This document shows positions 25,997 to 34,303 of a DNA stretch of 64,000 nucleotides, piece by piece. Both the position numbers and the translations under genes were made by a program. The DNA is from Beijerinckiaceae bacterium (lineage in GTDB: Bacteria > Pseudomonadota > Alphaproteobacteria > Rhizobiales > Beijerinckiaceae): NCBI GenBank assembly GCA_947478405.1, contig CANJVX010000004.1:1-64000 (forward strand). The letters are read 5' to 3'. Every line of letters starts with the position of its first letter. Position 1 is the stretch's first letter. The notes beneath the pieces were generated by a model, which saw only the letters and a program-made list of their open reading frames with translations, made no database searches and had not been told where the DNA came from.

Positions 25997-27205
25997 TCAC
26001 ACGCGTTCGATGATGGTTGCTGTGCCCATGCCTGCGCCTATGCACAGCGTGATAAGCGCGGTGGATTTGCCGCTGCGCTCCAATTCATCCAGCGCTGTGC
26101 CCAGAATCATTGCCCCTGTGGCACCAAGCGGATGACCCATCGCAATCGCGCCACCATTCACATTGACGCGCGCCATGTCGAGATCGAAAGCTTGGAGATA
26201 GCGCAGCACAACAGCCGCGAAAGCTTCATTCACCTCAAAGAGATCAATGTCGAAAATATTCATGCCTGCACGCTTCAGCAATTTGCGCGTCACATCGACA
26301 GGCCCGGTGAGCATCAGCGCAGGCTCAGATCCGATATTGGCAAAAGCGCGAATTCGAGCGCGCGGTTTCAAGCCTGCCGCCTCGCCTGCGCGGGCATTTC
26401 CGATCAGTACCGCCGACGCACCATCGACTATGCCCGACGAATTGCCCGCATGATGCACATGATCAAGCCGTTCAATCTCGGGATGCGCCTGCAGCGCCAC
26501 AGCGCCAAAGCCGCCCTGTTCAGCCATCATCACAAAAGAGGGTTTCAGCGCGCCCAAGGACTGCATGTCAGTTGAGGGGCGCATATGTTCATCACGGTCG
26601 AGAATGGTCAGTCCATTCACATCGCGCACCGGCACAACAGATTTGGCAAAATGGCCTGCGCCCCAGGCCTTTGCGGCGCGCGACTGGCTTTCGACCGCGT
26701 AAGCATCCACCGCAGTACGGGTAAAACCATATTTGGTCGCGATAAGATCGGCAGAAATACCCTGCGGCATAAAATAGGAGGGAATGGCAATCGCCGGATC
26801 CACCGGCCATGCGCCGCCCGAGGCGCCGATACCAACGCGGCTCATGCTCTCCACGCCACCGCCAATCGCCATGTCATGCTGGCCCGACATGACTTGTGCG
26901 GCAGCAAAATTCACCGCATCCAAGCCTGACGCACAAAAGCGATTGATCTGCACACCAGGTACATGATGGCCATAATTTGAGGTGAGCGCTGCCGCGCGCG
27001 CAATATTGCCGCCCGCTTCGCCCACGGGATCAACACAGCCAAGAATCACATCATCCACCAGCGCCGTGTCGAGATGATTACGCAAGCGCAAAGCCGTGAG
27101 CGCGGTTGTTGCTAAGCCCAGCGTTGACACTTCATGCAAAGCGCCGTCGCTTTTGCCACGCCCGCGCGGTGTGCGTACATGGTCGTAGATGAAAGCCTCC
27201 GCCAT
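25997..27205 (-). CDS. Acetyl-CoA acetyltransferase (beta-oxidation thiolase)
   Basis: The 402-residue thiolase has the acylated Cys in [20 protein letters not shown], the [17 protein letters not shown] motif with catalytic His, and the C-terminal [16 protein letters not shown] with the second Cys. It cleaves 3-ketoacyl-CoA to acetyl-CoA. ATG 27205 has GAGGAGG upstream and begins [20 protein letters not shown]; the longer frame to 27274 runs into the dehydrogenase gene. It lies 10 bases after fadE-like and 11 before the multifunctional enzyme, a tight operon. Confidence 0.95.
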   Translation of the reverse strand: MAEAFIYDHVRTPRGRGKSDGALHEVSTLGLATTALTALRLRNHLDTALVDDVILGCVDPVGEAGGNIARAAALTSNYGHHVPGVQINRFCASGLDAVNFAAAQVMSGQHDMAIGGGVESMSRVGIGASGGAWPVDPAIAIPSYFMPQGISADLIATKYGFTRTAVDAYAVESQSRAAKAWGAGHFAKSVVPVRDVNGLTILDRDEHMRPSTDMQSLGALKPSFVMMAEQGGFGAVALQAHPEIERLDHVHHAGNSSGIVDGASAVLIGNARAGEAAGLKPRARIRAFANIGSEPALMLTGPVDVTRKLLKRAGMNIFDIDLFEVNEAFAAVVLRYLQAFDLDMARVNVNGGAIAMGHPLGATGAMILGTALDELERSGKSTALITLCIGAGMGTATIIERV

Positions 27206-27215
27206 GGCATCCTCC

Positions 27216-29009
27216 TCAAAAAGCATCGGCCGGCAAGGCCATGATCGCGTCAGCACCCGCTGACAAACGCGCAAGCCGCGCGCCCGTCTCGGGCATCATG
27301 CGCTCCATATAAAAACGCGCAAGAATGAGCTTGGCATCCATTTCAGCTGCGGTCGATGGGTCTTGCGCCTTGCAGCGCAAAGCCGCCTGCGCCATGACCA
27401 GCCACATATGGCCCATAGCGACAAGGCCGAAGAGATGCATGTAATCGTTGGAGGCGGCACCCGCATTGTCGGGCTTGGCCAGAGCATTTTGCATCAGCCA
27501 CATGGTTGCTTTTTGCAAATGGTCGAGCCCGCTTTTTACGCCTTTGGCAAGAGAGGCCAGATCAGCATTGCTTTCCGTATGCTGCACGGCTTCGCCCACT
27601 TTCTTGAAATAGGCCATGACAGCGCGGCCATTGTCTTTGGGCAATTTGCGCCCCACGAGATCGAGCGCCTGAATGCCATTGGCGCCTTCATAGATCATCG
27701 CAATGCGCGCATCGCGGACGAATTGCTCCATGCCCCATTCGCCCACATAGCCATGGCCACCAAACACCTGCTGGGCTTTCACCGTATTATCGAAGCCGAC
27801 ATCGGTGAGTACGCCTTTCAGCACAGGCGTCAGCAGGCCCAGCATGTCTTCTGCCTCTTCCCGCGCTTTCTCATCATTTGCGCGCGCAACGACATCGGCT
27901 TGCAATGCTGCCTCCAGAATGAGACCGCGCGCAGCTTCATTGAAGGCACGCATTTCCAGTAGCATGCGCCGCACATCCGGATGCACGATAATGGGATCGG
28001 CCGGCTTGCCCGCCTCTTTCGCGCCCGATAAAGCGCGTCCCTGCAGACGATCGCGCGCATAGGCGGCCGCATTCTGATACGCCACTTCCGACATAGAAAG
28101 CCCCTGCACGGCCACGCCGAGCCGGGCTTCGTTCATCATGACGAACATGGCATTGAGTCCGCGATTTTCTTCGCCCATCAAGAAGCCGGTCGCACCATCA
28201 TAATTCATCACGCAAGTGGAATTGCCGTGGATTCCCATTTTGTGTTCGATCGATCCGCAGGACAAAGCATTGCGCACGCCTGCATTGCCCTGCGCATCGG
28301 GCAGAAATTTTGGCACGATGAATAAGGAAATGCCCTTGGTGCCCGCCGGTGCTCCCTCAATGCGCGCCAAAACAAGATGAATAATGTTGGAGGTGAGATC
28401 ATGCTCACCTGCGGAGATGAAAATCTTTTGGCCGGTGATGGCGAAGGATCCATCAGCATTGCGCGCCGCGCGCGTTTTGATGAGGCCCAGATCCGTGCCG
28501 CAATGAGGCTCGGTGAGGTTCATCGTGCCCGACCATTCGCCCGAGACGAGCTTGGGCATGTAAAGCGCCTTCTGCGCCTCATTGGCATGGACCATGAGCG
28601 CCGCTTGTGCGCCCCGCGTCAGGCCAGGGTAGAGCGAGAATGACATATTGGCGGAGGTGACAAATTCATTGATGGCCGCCGCCAATGTATAGGGCAGACC
28701 CTGCCCGCCATATTCAACGGGAGCTGCAAGGCCGATCCAGCCACCTTCAGCATAAGCATCATAGGCCTGCTTGAAACCCTTGGGCGTCGTCACCGAGCCA
28801 TCGCTCTGGCGCTTGCAGCCCTCCCGGTCGCCCGAAACATTCAGCGGCTGCAGCACTTCTTCGCAGATGCGCCCGCACTCGGTGAGAATTGCCTCGATCA
28901 GGTCAGGCGTCGCCTCAGCAAACCCCGGTAATTGCGCATAGGCCTGAAAGCCCAAAACCTCCTGAAGCAGAAATTGCACGTTCCTGACTGGCGCCTGATA
29001 AATCGGCAT
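27216..29009 (-). CDS. Acyl-CoA dehydrogenase
   Basis: This 597-residue FAD enzyme catalyses the first step of beta-oxidation. It shows [54 protein letters not shown] and the catalytic-Glu loop [18 protein letters not shown]. The extra C-terminal region fits the ~600-residue class. ATG 29009 is preceded by GGGAGG; 29042 is a weaker alternative. It is the first gene of the operon. A perfect 24-bp palindrome lies 37 bases upstream. Confidence 0.95.
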   Translation of the reverse strand: MPIYQAPVRNVQFLLQEVLGFQAYAQLPGFAEATPDLIEAILTECGRICEEVLQPLNVSGDREGCKRQSDGSVTTPKGFKQAYDAYAEGGWIGLAAPVEYGGQGLPYTLAAAINEFVTSANMSFSLYPGLTRGAQAALMVHANEAQKALYMPKLVSGEWSGTMNLTEPHCGTDLGLIKTRAARNADGSFAITGQKIFISAGEHDLTSNIIHLVLARIEGAPAGTKGISLFIVPKFLPDAQGNAGVRNALSCGSIEHKMGIHGNSTCVMNYDGATGFLMGEENRGLNAMFVMMNEARLGVAVQGLSMSEVAYQNAAAYARDRLQGRALSGAKEAGKPADPIIVHPDVRRMLLEMRAFNEAARGLILEAALQADVVARANDEKAREEAEDMLGLLTPVLKGVLTDVGFDNTVKAQQVFGGHGYVGEWGMEQFVRDARIAMIYEGANGIQALDLVGRKLPKDNGRAVMAYFKKVGEAVQHTESNADLASLAKGVKSGLDHLQKATMWLMQNALAKPDNAGAASNDYMHLFGLVAMGHMWLVMAQAALRCKAQDPSTAAEMDAKLILARFYMERMMPETGARLARLSAGADAIMALPADAF

Positions 29010-29045
29010 GACCGCCTCCCTGAGGAAGTTTCGCTCCCGCATTTG

Positions 29046-29069
29046 ATTTAGTTTATATATAAACTAAAT
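29046..29069. promoter_or_regulatory. Perfect 24-bp palindrome, likely operator of the beta-oxidation operon
   Basis: Bases 29046-29069 are a fully self-complementary 24-mer: ATTTAGTTTATA and its reverse complement. It is AT-rich in a GC-rich region and lies in the promoter of the acyl-CoA dehydrogenase operon, between it and a MerR-type regulator. This is strong sign of a dimeric repressor site; the MerR protein at 29151 is the first candidate binder. Confidence 0.75.
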
Positions 29070-29092
29070 GGGTCGGCGTATCAAGGCATGTT

Positions 29093-29128
29093 ACAAAAAG
29101 AAAAGCCCGCCGCAAATGCGCCGGGCTT
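29093..29128 (-). terminator. Rho-independent terminator after the MerR gene
   Basis: On the minus strand the stem AAGCCCGGCGC / GCGGCGGGCTT (one mismatch) with loop ATTT is followed by TTCTTTTT. It separates the regulator from the acyl-CoA dehydrogenase operon. Confidence 0.8.
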
Positions 29129-29150
29129 CGCAGATGTCGTTTTGCGCTGT

Positions 29151-29621
29151 TCAGGCGACGGCAGCCTGAGGTGCAGTGGCGCCATCGGACCCCAGCATGC
29201 GCAGATGGGTAGCCCGCAATTCCTCAATGGCAATATCGAGGTCATGGCGCTGGCGTTCCAGCAATGCAATCTGGTCGAGTACTTGGCCCGGAGCCAATGC
29301 GAGACTGGGAGACGCAGAGTTATCCTCCGCTTCTTCAATCATCCCGCGAATTTCCGTTAGGGTAAAACCAAGCTGTTTTCCCTTGAGGATCAGCTCAAGA
29401 CGGGCGCGGGTCTTGGTGTCGTAAAGACGCGTGACACCCCGGCGCAGAGGCTGCAGAAGGCCCCGCTCCTCATAGAAACGCAGCGCTCGCAAGCTCAGGC
29501 CATAGCTGCGTGAAACGTCACCTATCGACATGAAATCACTGTCAGATGCGGGGCGTTCTACACCAAAAGGACGGCTCTTAGGGGCAAGGAGCGCGGAACG
29601 GCGACTGTCCTCGATCAGCAT
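29151..29621 (-). CDS. MerR-family transcriptional regulator
   Basis: This 156-residue protein has an N-terminal MerR helix-turn-helix (MSIGDVSRSYGLSLRALRFY, then EERGLLQPLRRG at about residues 31-65), and a coiled-coil helix near the C-terminus (QIALLERQRHDLDIAIEELR). It has no cysteine-rich metal site, so it resembles the acyl-CoA/fatty-acid type (LiuR-like). Its position directly upstream of the beta-oxidation operon and the palindrome at 29046 suggest that it controls this operon. ATG 29621 with AGAGG upstream is preferred to TTG 29627. Confidence 0.88.
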   Translation of the reverse strand: MLIEDSRRSALLAPKSRPFGVERPASDSDFMSIGDVSRSYGLSLRALRFYEERGLLQPLRRGVTRLYDTKTRARLELILKGKQLGFTLTEIRGMIEEAEDNSASPSLALAPGQVLDQIALLERQRHDLDIAIEELRATHLRMLGSDGATAPQAAVA

Positions 29622-29702
29622 TGGCAACCTCTTTTCTTAAATGAAGGCATCACAACCGTTACGGGAAGCGACACAAATATTGCAACAATTGAGATTAACC
29701 CT

Positions 29703-29805
29703 GAGTCGCGCGTTTTTGCAATCAGAGATTGTAACTTTTCGTCAGCACAACCCACGTTCGGTGGCGACTCTGTCCCAAAAGGGATCAAGGTTAACCACCT
29801 GTTTA
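29703..29805 (+). promoter_or_regulatory. Cell-cycle-type promoter sites before the PodJ-like gene
   Basis: Two GANTC (CcrM methylation) sites lie at 29703-29707 (GAGTC) and 29766-29770 (GACTC). A CtrA-like site, TTAA-N7-TTTA, lies at 29791-29805. Known podJ-type genes are under CtrA/GcrA/DnaA control in alphaproteobacteria. Binding is inferred. Confidence 0.4.
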
Positions 29806-29877
29806 CCCTGATTAGCGAAGGTAAGGCCGGGCGGCAGATGCGATTAAAGTGTTTGCACCGATGGCGAGATCGGTTGG

Positions 29878-32800
29878 ATGACGAAGTCAGTTTCCTGGCA
29901 TGCAATTCATGGTGCTCCCGACGCACGCGACGCAGCGCGCGCGGCGGCGCGCCGTGCCGGCCTGAGCCTCGGTGATTGGCTGGATGAAGCCTTTCACGCC
30001 AAGGCCCGAGACCTCGGCATCAAAATCGATGATCTGACGGATGACGAAAAAATCGAGAGCGTCAGCGAGCGCCTGACGCAGGCCAAGCGTCGCGAAGATG
30101 CGCCCCAACGCCGCCGCGATGATCTCACGCCGCGCCCCCGCACAACACGCTTCGACATTCTCGATGCCGCCGCGCGCCGCTTTGATGGAACCGAGGTAGA
30201 TGCTACGCAAGATGTTGCGCGACGCATTTCCGAAATTGAAGACCTGCTGATCCGGCGCGCGGTCGGCCAGGAAAAACCGCGCAGAGCGACGCGCCCGCGC
30301 ACTGAATCCGATACAATCGATGGACAATTGGCACGCATTGCGGAGCGTCTGCGCGAGACCCCAAACGAAAAGTCAATCGACAAGACAAGTGAGCCAGCAC
30401 GTAAACTATCTCCCCCTAATGAAGTGATCACGCTGCGTCGGCAGGTGAGCGACCTCGCGCGTTCGGTTGAGAGAATCGCTGGACAGAGCCTTGAGCCGGC
30501 GCTGAAAGAGCTTGTCAGCAAAATTGAAGACTCGCGCGCGGCTGGCGTGAGTGAGACGTCACTTGCCCCCATTCTCAGCTTGCTGTCTGCCATGCAAAGC
30601 TCGCTGAAAAATGCACCCTCGATCATGGCACGCGCCATGCGCGAGGATCTTGAAACCATCAACCTGCGCCTCGACCATCTGGCTGAGAGCGGCATCGACG
30701 CGATGGCCTTCACGCTCCTGCGCCAGCAGGTCGAATCCATGGCCCGCAGCCTGTCGGAACTCGCCGCGCGCATGGCCAAGCAGGATCAGCTCGAGCAGCA
30801 AATCCGCACGTTGACAGCGCGCATTGAAGAAATGGCCGCCGTGCCGCGCGAAATCGCCGGACGCCTCGTTGAACTGGTCGAGGGCATGCGCCGCTCGATT
30901 GATCGGCTCGACACGAGCCCGGCTCTGCGCGCACTGGAAAAGCGCGTCGAGCAGGCGATCAAAGAGCAGACAGATGTGCCGCCTGTGGTTGAGCATGTGC
31001 TGGCTGATATGCGCCGCGCCATTGATACACTGGCTGAGCATCCCGCGCTGACCACGATTCAGAAGCGCATGGCAGATCTGGCACAATCAAGCCAGCATTT
31101 CCCCCAGCAGATCATCGAGACATTGACGCATCTGCGCCATTCCATCGAGCGGATTGCAGATAATCCCTCGCTGGCCAAGATTGAAGAAAAGCTGCACGAG
31201 ATTTCTAGCCGTGCGACCCCCACCAATTCTGCGCTGACCGAAAGCCTGTCAGAGATTCGCCTCTCTATCGAACGATTGGCTGCCAATGCAGGCCTGCGTG
31301 GGGCTGGCGAACATTTGCAACGGCTGGAGACCATCGAACAGCGCGTCTCGCAGATTGCCGAAAAGTTAGATACGCCGCCCTTCTTGCAGAAATTCGAAAG
31401 CCTGCATCGCGACATGCTCAACCGGCTGGAGCGCGCAAGCGCCACCATGCCTGATGATCAGGTTGTCGCCATTCTCAATCGCGTCAGCGAATTGCGCGAG
31501 GCTTTGGCACAGCCAACATCCAATCGACTGGAAGAGCTGATCGCGCAACTCAATGCCAAGGTGGAACGCGTCACAGGTGCGGGCGCACCCGATCCACGCG
31601 CCATGCAATCCATCGAAAACCAATTGCAACGCATCGCCGAGCGGATGGAACGTAACGGCGGTTCTGTGGATGCGATTGATACGATTGAACGCAGCATCGG
31701 CGATGTCGTTGCCCAGATCGCACGCACACGCCAATCAAGCTCTGCCAGTGAAGACACGTTGCGCACATTGCAGGACCAAAGCGAGCAGCGCACACAGGCG
31801 ACCCTCAATGCCGTGCATGAGACGCTTGAAAAAGTTGTCGACCGTCTTGCCATGCTCGAAAGCGATCTCGGCAGCCGCCACGTTCGCGAGCCGGAAGAGG
31901 TGCCCGCGGTGACAGCCGCGCAGCCGGACTCCGCCACCGACATGGCAACAGAGCCCGCCGCACCTCCCCTCGTCACATTGGCGGCACCTGAAGTTCTCAT
32001 TGAGCCCGGCACCGGCTTTACACCACCGCTCATGACGCGCGCGGCCGAGACTGAAGCCGCCGGATCCATACAAGAGACAACCTCCGCGCGGCAGGATATG
32101 TCGCTCGACATTGAAGAGCCGCGCGCGGCGAAAGCCAGCTTCATTGCTGCTGCGCGCCGCGCGACGCAATTGTCAGGATCACCGCCTCCGCCCGTTCGCA
32201 ATGACGAAGAATCCATGATCGCACGCGCCCGCGCGAAAGCCGCTGCCGAAAAGGTAGACACCGGCAATGAACGCGCGGCTGATGCTATTCGCAAGACGGT
32301 TTATGGCTGCACAGCGCTTGCGATGATCCTGGCGGGTTGGCAATTTGCGCAAGGCCCGAAGCGTCCGCGCCCCATCATGCAAAGCGCCATTGAATCTCCG
32401 CTCACAGCACAAGCTCTGATCAACGCGAATCCTGCGCAGAGCCGCACGACAGAAGAGATGCTTCTGGAACTGGCGCAAAATGGCCAGGCCGCAGCACAGC
32501 ATGAAATGGCGTCGCGCCTGCTCGAAGGGCGCAATATGGCGCGTGATCCCGCGCAGGCTTTGGGCTGGTTCCAGAAATCAGCTGAGCAGAATTATGCGCC
32601 AGCCCAATACAAGCTTGGCACTCTGTTTGAAAAAGGTGTGGGCGTCAGTGCTGACATGAAAACCGCTGCAATCTGGTATGGCCGGGCTGCGGAAGCAGGC
32701 CATGTGCGCGCCATGCATAATCTGGGTGTGCTGCTGGCCGACGGGATCGACGGCAAGCCCGATTATGCAGGTGCTGCGCGTCTCTTCCGCAAGGCGGCCG

Positions 32801-33129
32801 AGCACGGCCTGCGTGACAGCCAATATAATCTTGCTGTTCTGCATATGCGCGGATTGGGCGTCGAAACCAATCTGGTGGAAGCCTATAAGTGGTTCTCGCT
32901 TGCGGGCAAGCAAGGCGACGCGGATGCTGATCTCAAGCGCGACGAGATTGCCCAGCGTCTGCAGCCCCGCCAGCTTGGCGAAGCGCGCCAAGCGACAGAG
33001 ACATTCGCGCAAGTCTCTCCCGACCCCGCGATCAATGAGCCCATCGCCGCTGAAAACATTGTCAGTGCCAATCCCGCCACGCTGCAGCCGCGCAACAAGG
33101 GCGGCGAACGCGTGACCATGCTGCAATGA
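29878..33129 (+). CDS. PodJ-like polarity factor with coiled coil and Sel1 repeats
   Basis: The 1083-residue protein starts with an RRAGLSLGDWLDEAFHAKA motif typical of alphaproteobacterial PodJ/polar organisers. A long amphipathic coiled-coil region (about 130-620) has many ERIA/RIEE repeats. A membrane span lies around 804-824 (TVYGCTALAMILAGWQFA), and four Sel1 repeats (about 865-1035) end the protein, probably in the periplasm. Such proteins localise division and envelope complexes to the cell pole. The start has only a weak SD. It overlaps the next gene by ATGA. The promoter has GANTC and CtrA-like sites. Confidence 0.85.
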   Translation: MTKSVSWHAIHGAPDARDAARAAARRAGLSLGDWLDEAFHAKARDLGIKIDDLTDDEKIESVSERLTQAKRREDAPQRRRDDLTPRPRTTRFDILDAAARRFDGTEVDATQDVARRISEIEDLLIRRAVGQEKPRRATRPRTESDTIDGQLARIAERLRETPNEKSIDKTSEPARKLSPPNEVITLRRQVSDLARSVERIAGQSLEPALKELVSKIEDSRAAGVSETSLAPILSLLSAMQSSLKNAPSIMARAMREDLETINLRLDHLAESGIDAMAFTLLRQQVESMARSLSELAARMAKQDQLEQQIRTLTARIEEMAAVPREIAGRLVELVEGMRRSIDRLDTSPALRALEKRVEQAIKEQTDVPPVVEHVLADMRRAIDTLAEHPALTTIQKRMADLAQSSQHFPQQIIETLTHLRHSIERIADNPSLAKIEEKLHEISSRATPTNSALTESLSEIRLSIERLAANAGLRGAGEHLQRLETIEQRVSQIAEKLDTPPFLQKFESLHRDMLNRLERASATMPDDQVVAILNRVSELREALAQPTSNRLEELIAQLNAKVERVTGAGAPDPRAMQSIENQLQRIAERMERNGGSVDAIDTIERSIGDVVAQIARTRQSSSASEDTLRTLQDQSEQRTQATLNAVHETLEKVVDRLAMLESDLGSRHVREPEEVPAVTAAQPDSATDMATEPAAPPLVTLAAPEVLIEPGTGFTPPLMTRAAETEAAGSIQETTSARQDMSLDIEEPRAAKASFIAAARRATQLSGSPPPPVRNDEESMIARARAKAAAEKVDTGNERAADAIRKTVYGCTALAMILAGWQFAQGPKRPRPIMQSAIESPLTAQALINANPAQSRTTEEMLLELAQNGQAAAQHEMASRLLEGRNMARDPAQALGWFQKSAEQNYAPAQYKLGTLFEKGVGVSADMKTAAIWYGRAAEAGHVRAMHNLGVLLADGIDGKPDYAGAARLFRKAAEHGLRDSQYNLAVLHMRGLGVETNLVEAYKWFSLAGKQGDADADLKRDEIAQRLQPRQLGEARQATETFAQVSPDPAINEPIAAENIVSANPATLQPRNKGGERVTMLQ

Positions 33130-33608
33130 GCGACTCTTTCAAAACAGACACGATGCCCGCCTCTGCACTTCTCCTCGGCGTGGGAGGCCTCATTCCTTTT
33201 TTTGGTCTCGCCCTTTGGCAAGGCACGTCAGTGGATGAATTGCTCGCTGACCGCCTGACCATGGCCTATGTTTTTTATGCTGCCTCGATCCTGTCTTTTC
33301 TAGGTGGCATCGGCTGGGGCCTTGCGATGAGCGAGCGCGATCCGCTTCAGCGCGGGCTCTCCTTCGGCGTGTCGATCGTGCCCGCGCTGATTGGCTGGCC
33401 GGCTGCATTCATCAATGTACAAAATCTCGGCTTTTCGCTCGGTATTCTGGCCGCGGCCTTTGTCCTGCAAGGCGCATGGGATTGGCATCTTGTGAACAGG
33501 GCACGCGCGCCACGCTGGTTTGGTACTTTACGTCTTGGTCTGACGGTCGCCGTCATTGCTTCCATGACGCTGCTCTGGTTTACACAGACCGATTTTTCCG
33601 CTCTCTGA
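33126..33608 (+). CDS. DUF3429 membrane protein
   Basis: This 160-residue inner-membrane protein has five predicted helices and the DUF3429 pattern: LLGVGGLIPFFGLALWQG, YAASILSFLGGIGWGLAMSE, ALIGWPAAFI and WDWHLVNRA. Its function is unknown. The ATG overlaps the PodJ-like stop codon (ATGA), which shows translational coupling and suggests that it may work with or be co-regulated with the polarity protein. Confidence 0.85.
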   Translation: MSDSFKTDTMPASALLLGVGGLIPFFGLALWQGTSVDELLADRLTMAYVFYAASILSFLGGIGWGLAMSERDPLQRGLSFGVSIVPALIGWPAAFINVQNLGFSLGILAAAFVLQGAWDWHLVNRARAPRWFGTLRLGLTVAVIASMTLLWFTQTDFSAL

Positions 33609-33610
33609 TC

Positions 33611-34303
33611 TCAATCCGCATAGCACTGCTCATGCGCGACTGAATAAATGCGGTCCCGGCCGAGTACATGCGCCTGTGGTGAACGATCAGGAAAGAGGCC
33701 CGCAAAAGCTTGATCGCGCAAATTGAGCCCGCCCGCATAGGCGCCGAAGGCTGGCAAAATACAGCGCGCGCCATCGCTCACGAAACAGCGCCGCCGCAAA
33801 CTCCCACGCGGTGTCACCACACGCGCCACCGGATGAAGATGGCCCGCAATTTCACCCGGTGAGACGCCCTGCTGCGGCTCATGTCGCAACAACAGCGCGC
33901 CGAGGCGAAACTCGTCACGCGATTGACCCGCCAGACCTTGCGGGGGTGTGCGATCATGATTGCCCGTAATCCAAATCCATTCGCGCCCCGTCTGAAGGTC
34001 ACTCAGCCTTTCATGATCTGACGCAGACAGGCGCTGGGCGCCATCACGATCATGAAAGGAATCTCCCAGCGCGATCACACGCGCAGGATCATAATGATCG
34101 ATCACGCGCTTCAGGCGGATCAATGTTGCCAGCGTGTCATAGGGCGGAATCATCACGCCACGCCGCGCCAAACTCGATCCTTTTTCGAAATGCAGATCAG
34201 AGACAATCAATGTGCGCAGCGGCGCCAGCCATAAAGCACCTGATGGATCAGCCATGCAGGCCTCGCCCGCAACCTTGATCTCCAGTCCATTACCAATGAT
34301 CAC
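33611..34303 (-). CDS. pdeM: Ligase-associated DNA damage response phosphoesterase PdeM
   Basis: This 230-residue calcineurin-like metallophosphoesterase has motifs LIVSDLHFEKGSSLA, RVIALGDSFHD, WITGNHDRTPP and GEIAGHLHPVARV, which bind two metals. It matches PdeM of the ligase-associated repair set and is predicted to cleave phosphodiesters in damaged DNA. The ATG overlaps the stop of the helicase gene (34300-34303, ATGA), so both are made as an operon. The 3' end is two bases from the convergent DUF3429 gene. Confidence 0.93.
   Translation of the reverse strand: MIIGNGLEIKVAGEACMADPSGALWLAPLRTLIVSDLHFEKGSSLARRGVMIPPYDTLATLIRLKRVIDHYDPARVIALGDSFHDRDGAQRLSASDHERLSDLQTGREWIWITGNHDRTPPQGLAGQSRDEFRLGALLLRHEPQQGVSPGEIAGHLHPVARVVTPRGSLRRRCFVSDGARCILPAFGAYAGGLNLRDQAFAGLFPDRSPQAHVLGRDRIYSVAHEQCYAD

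Noticed and set aside
29994..30779. Minus-strand 261-codon frame rich in Arg and Ser
   Set aside because: It is antisense to the coiled-coil region of the PodJ-like gene; such shadows are usual in GC-rich coding DNA.
31458..32294. Minus-strand 278-codon frame
   Set aside because: Antisense to the same PodJ-like gene, without RBS or domain.
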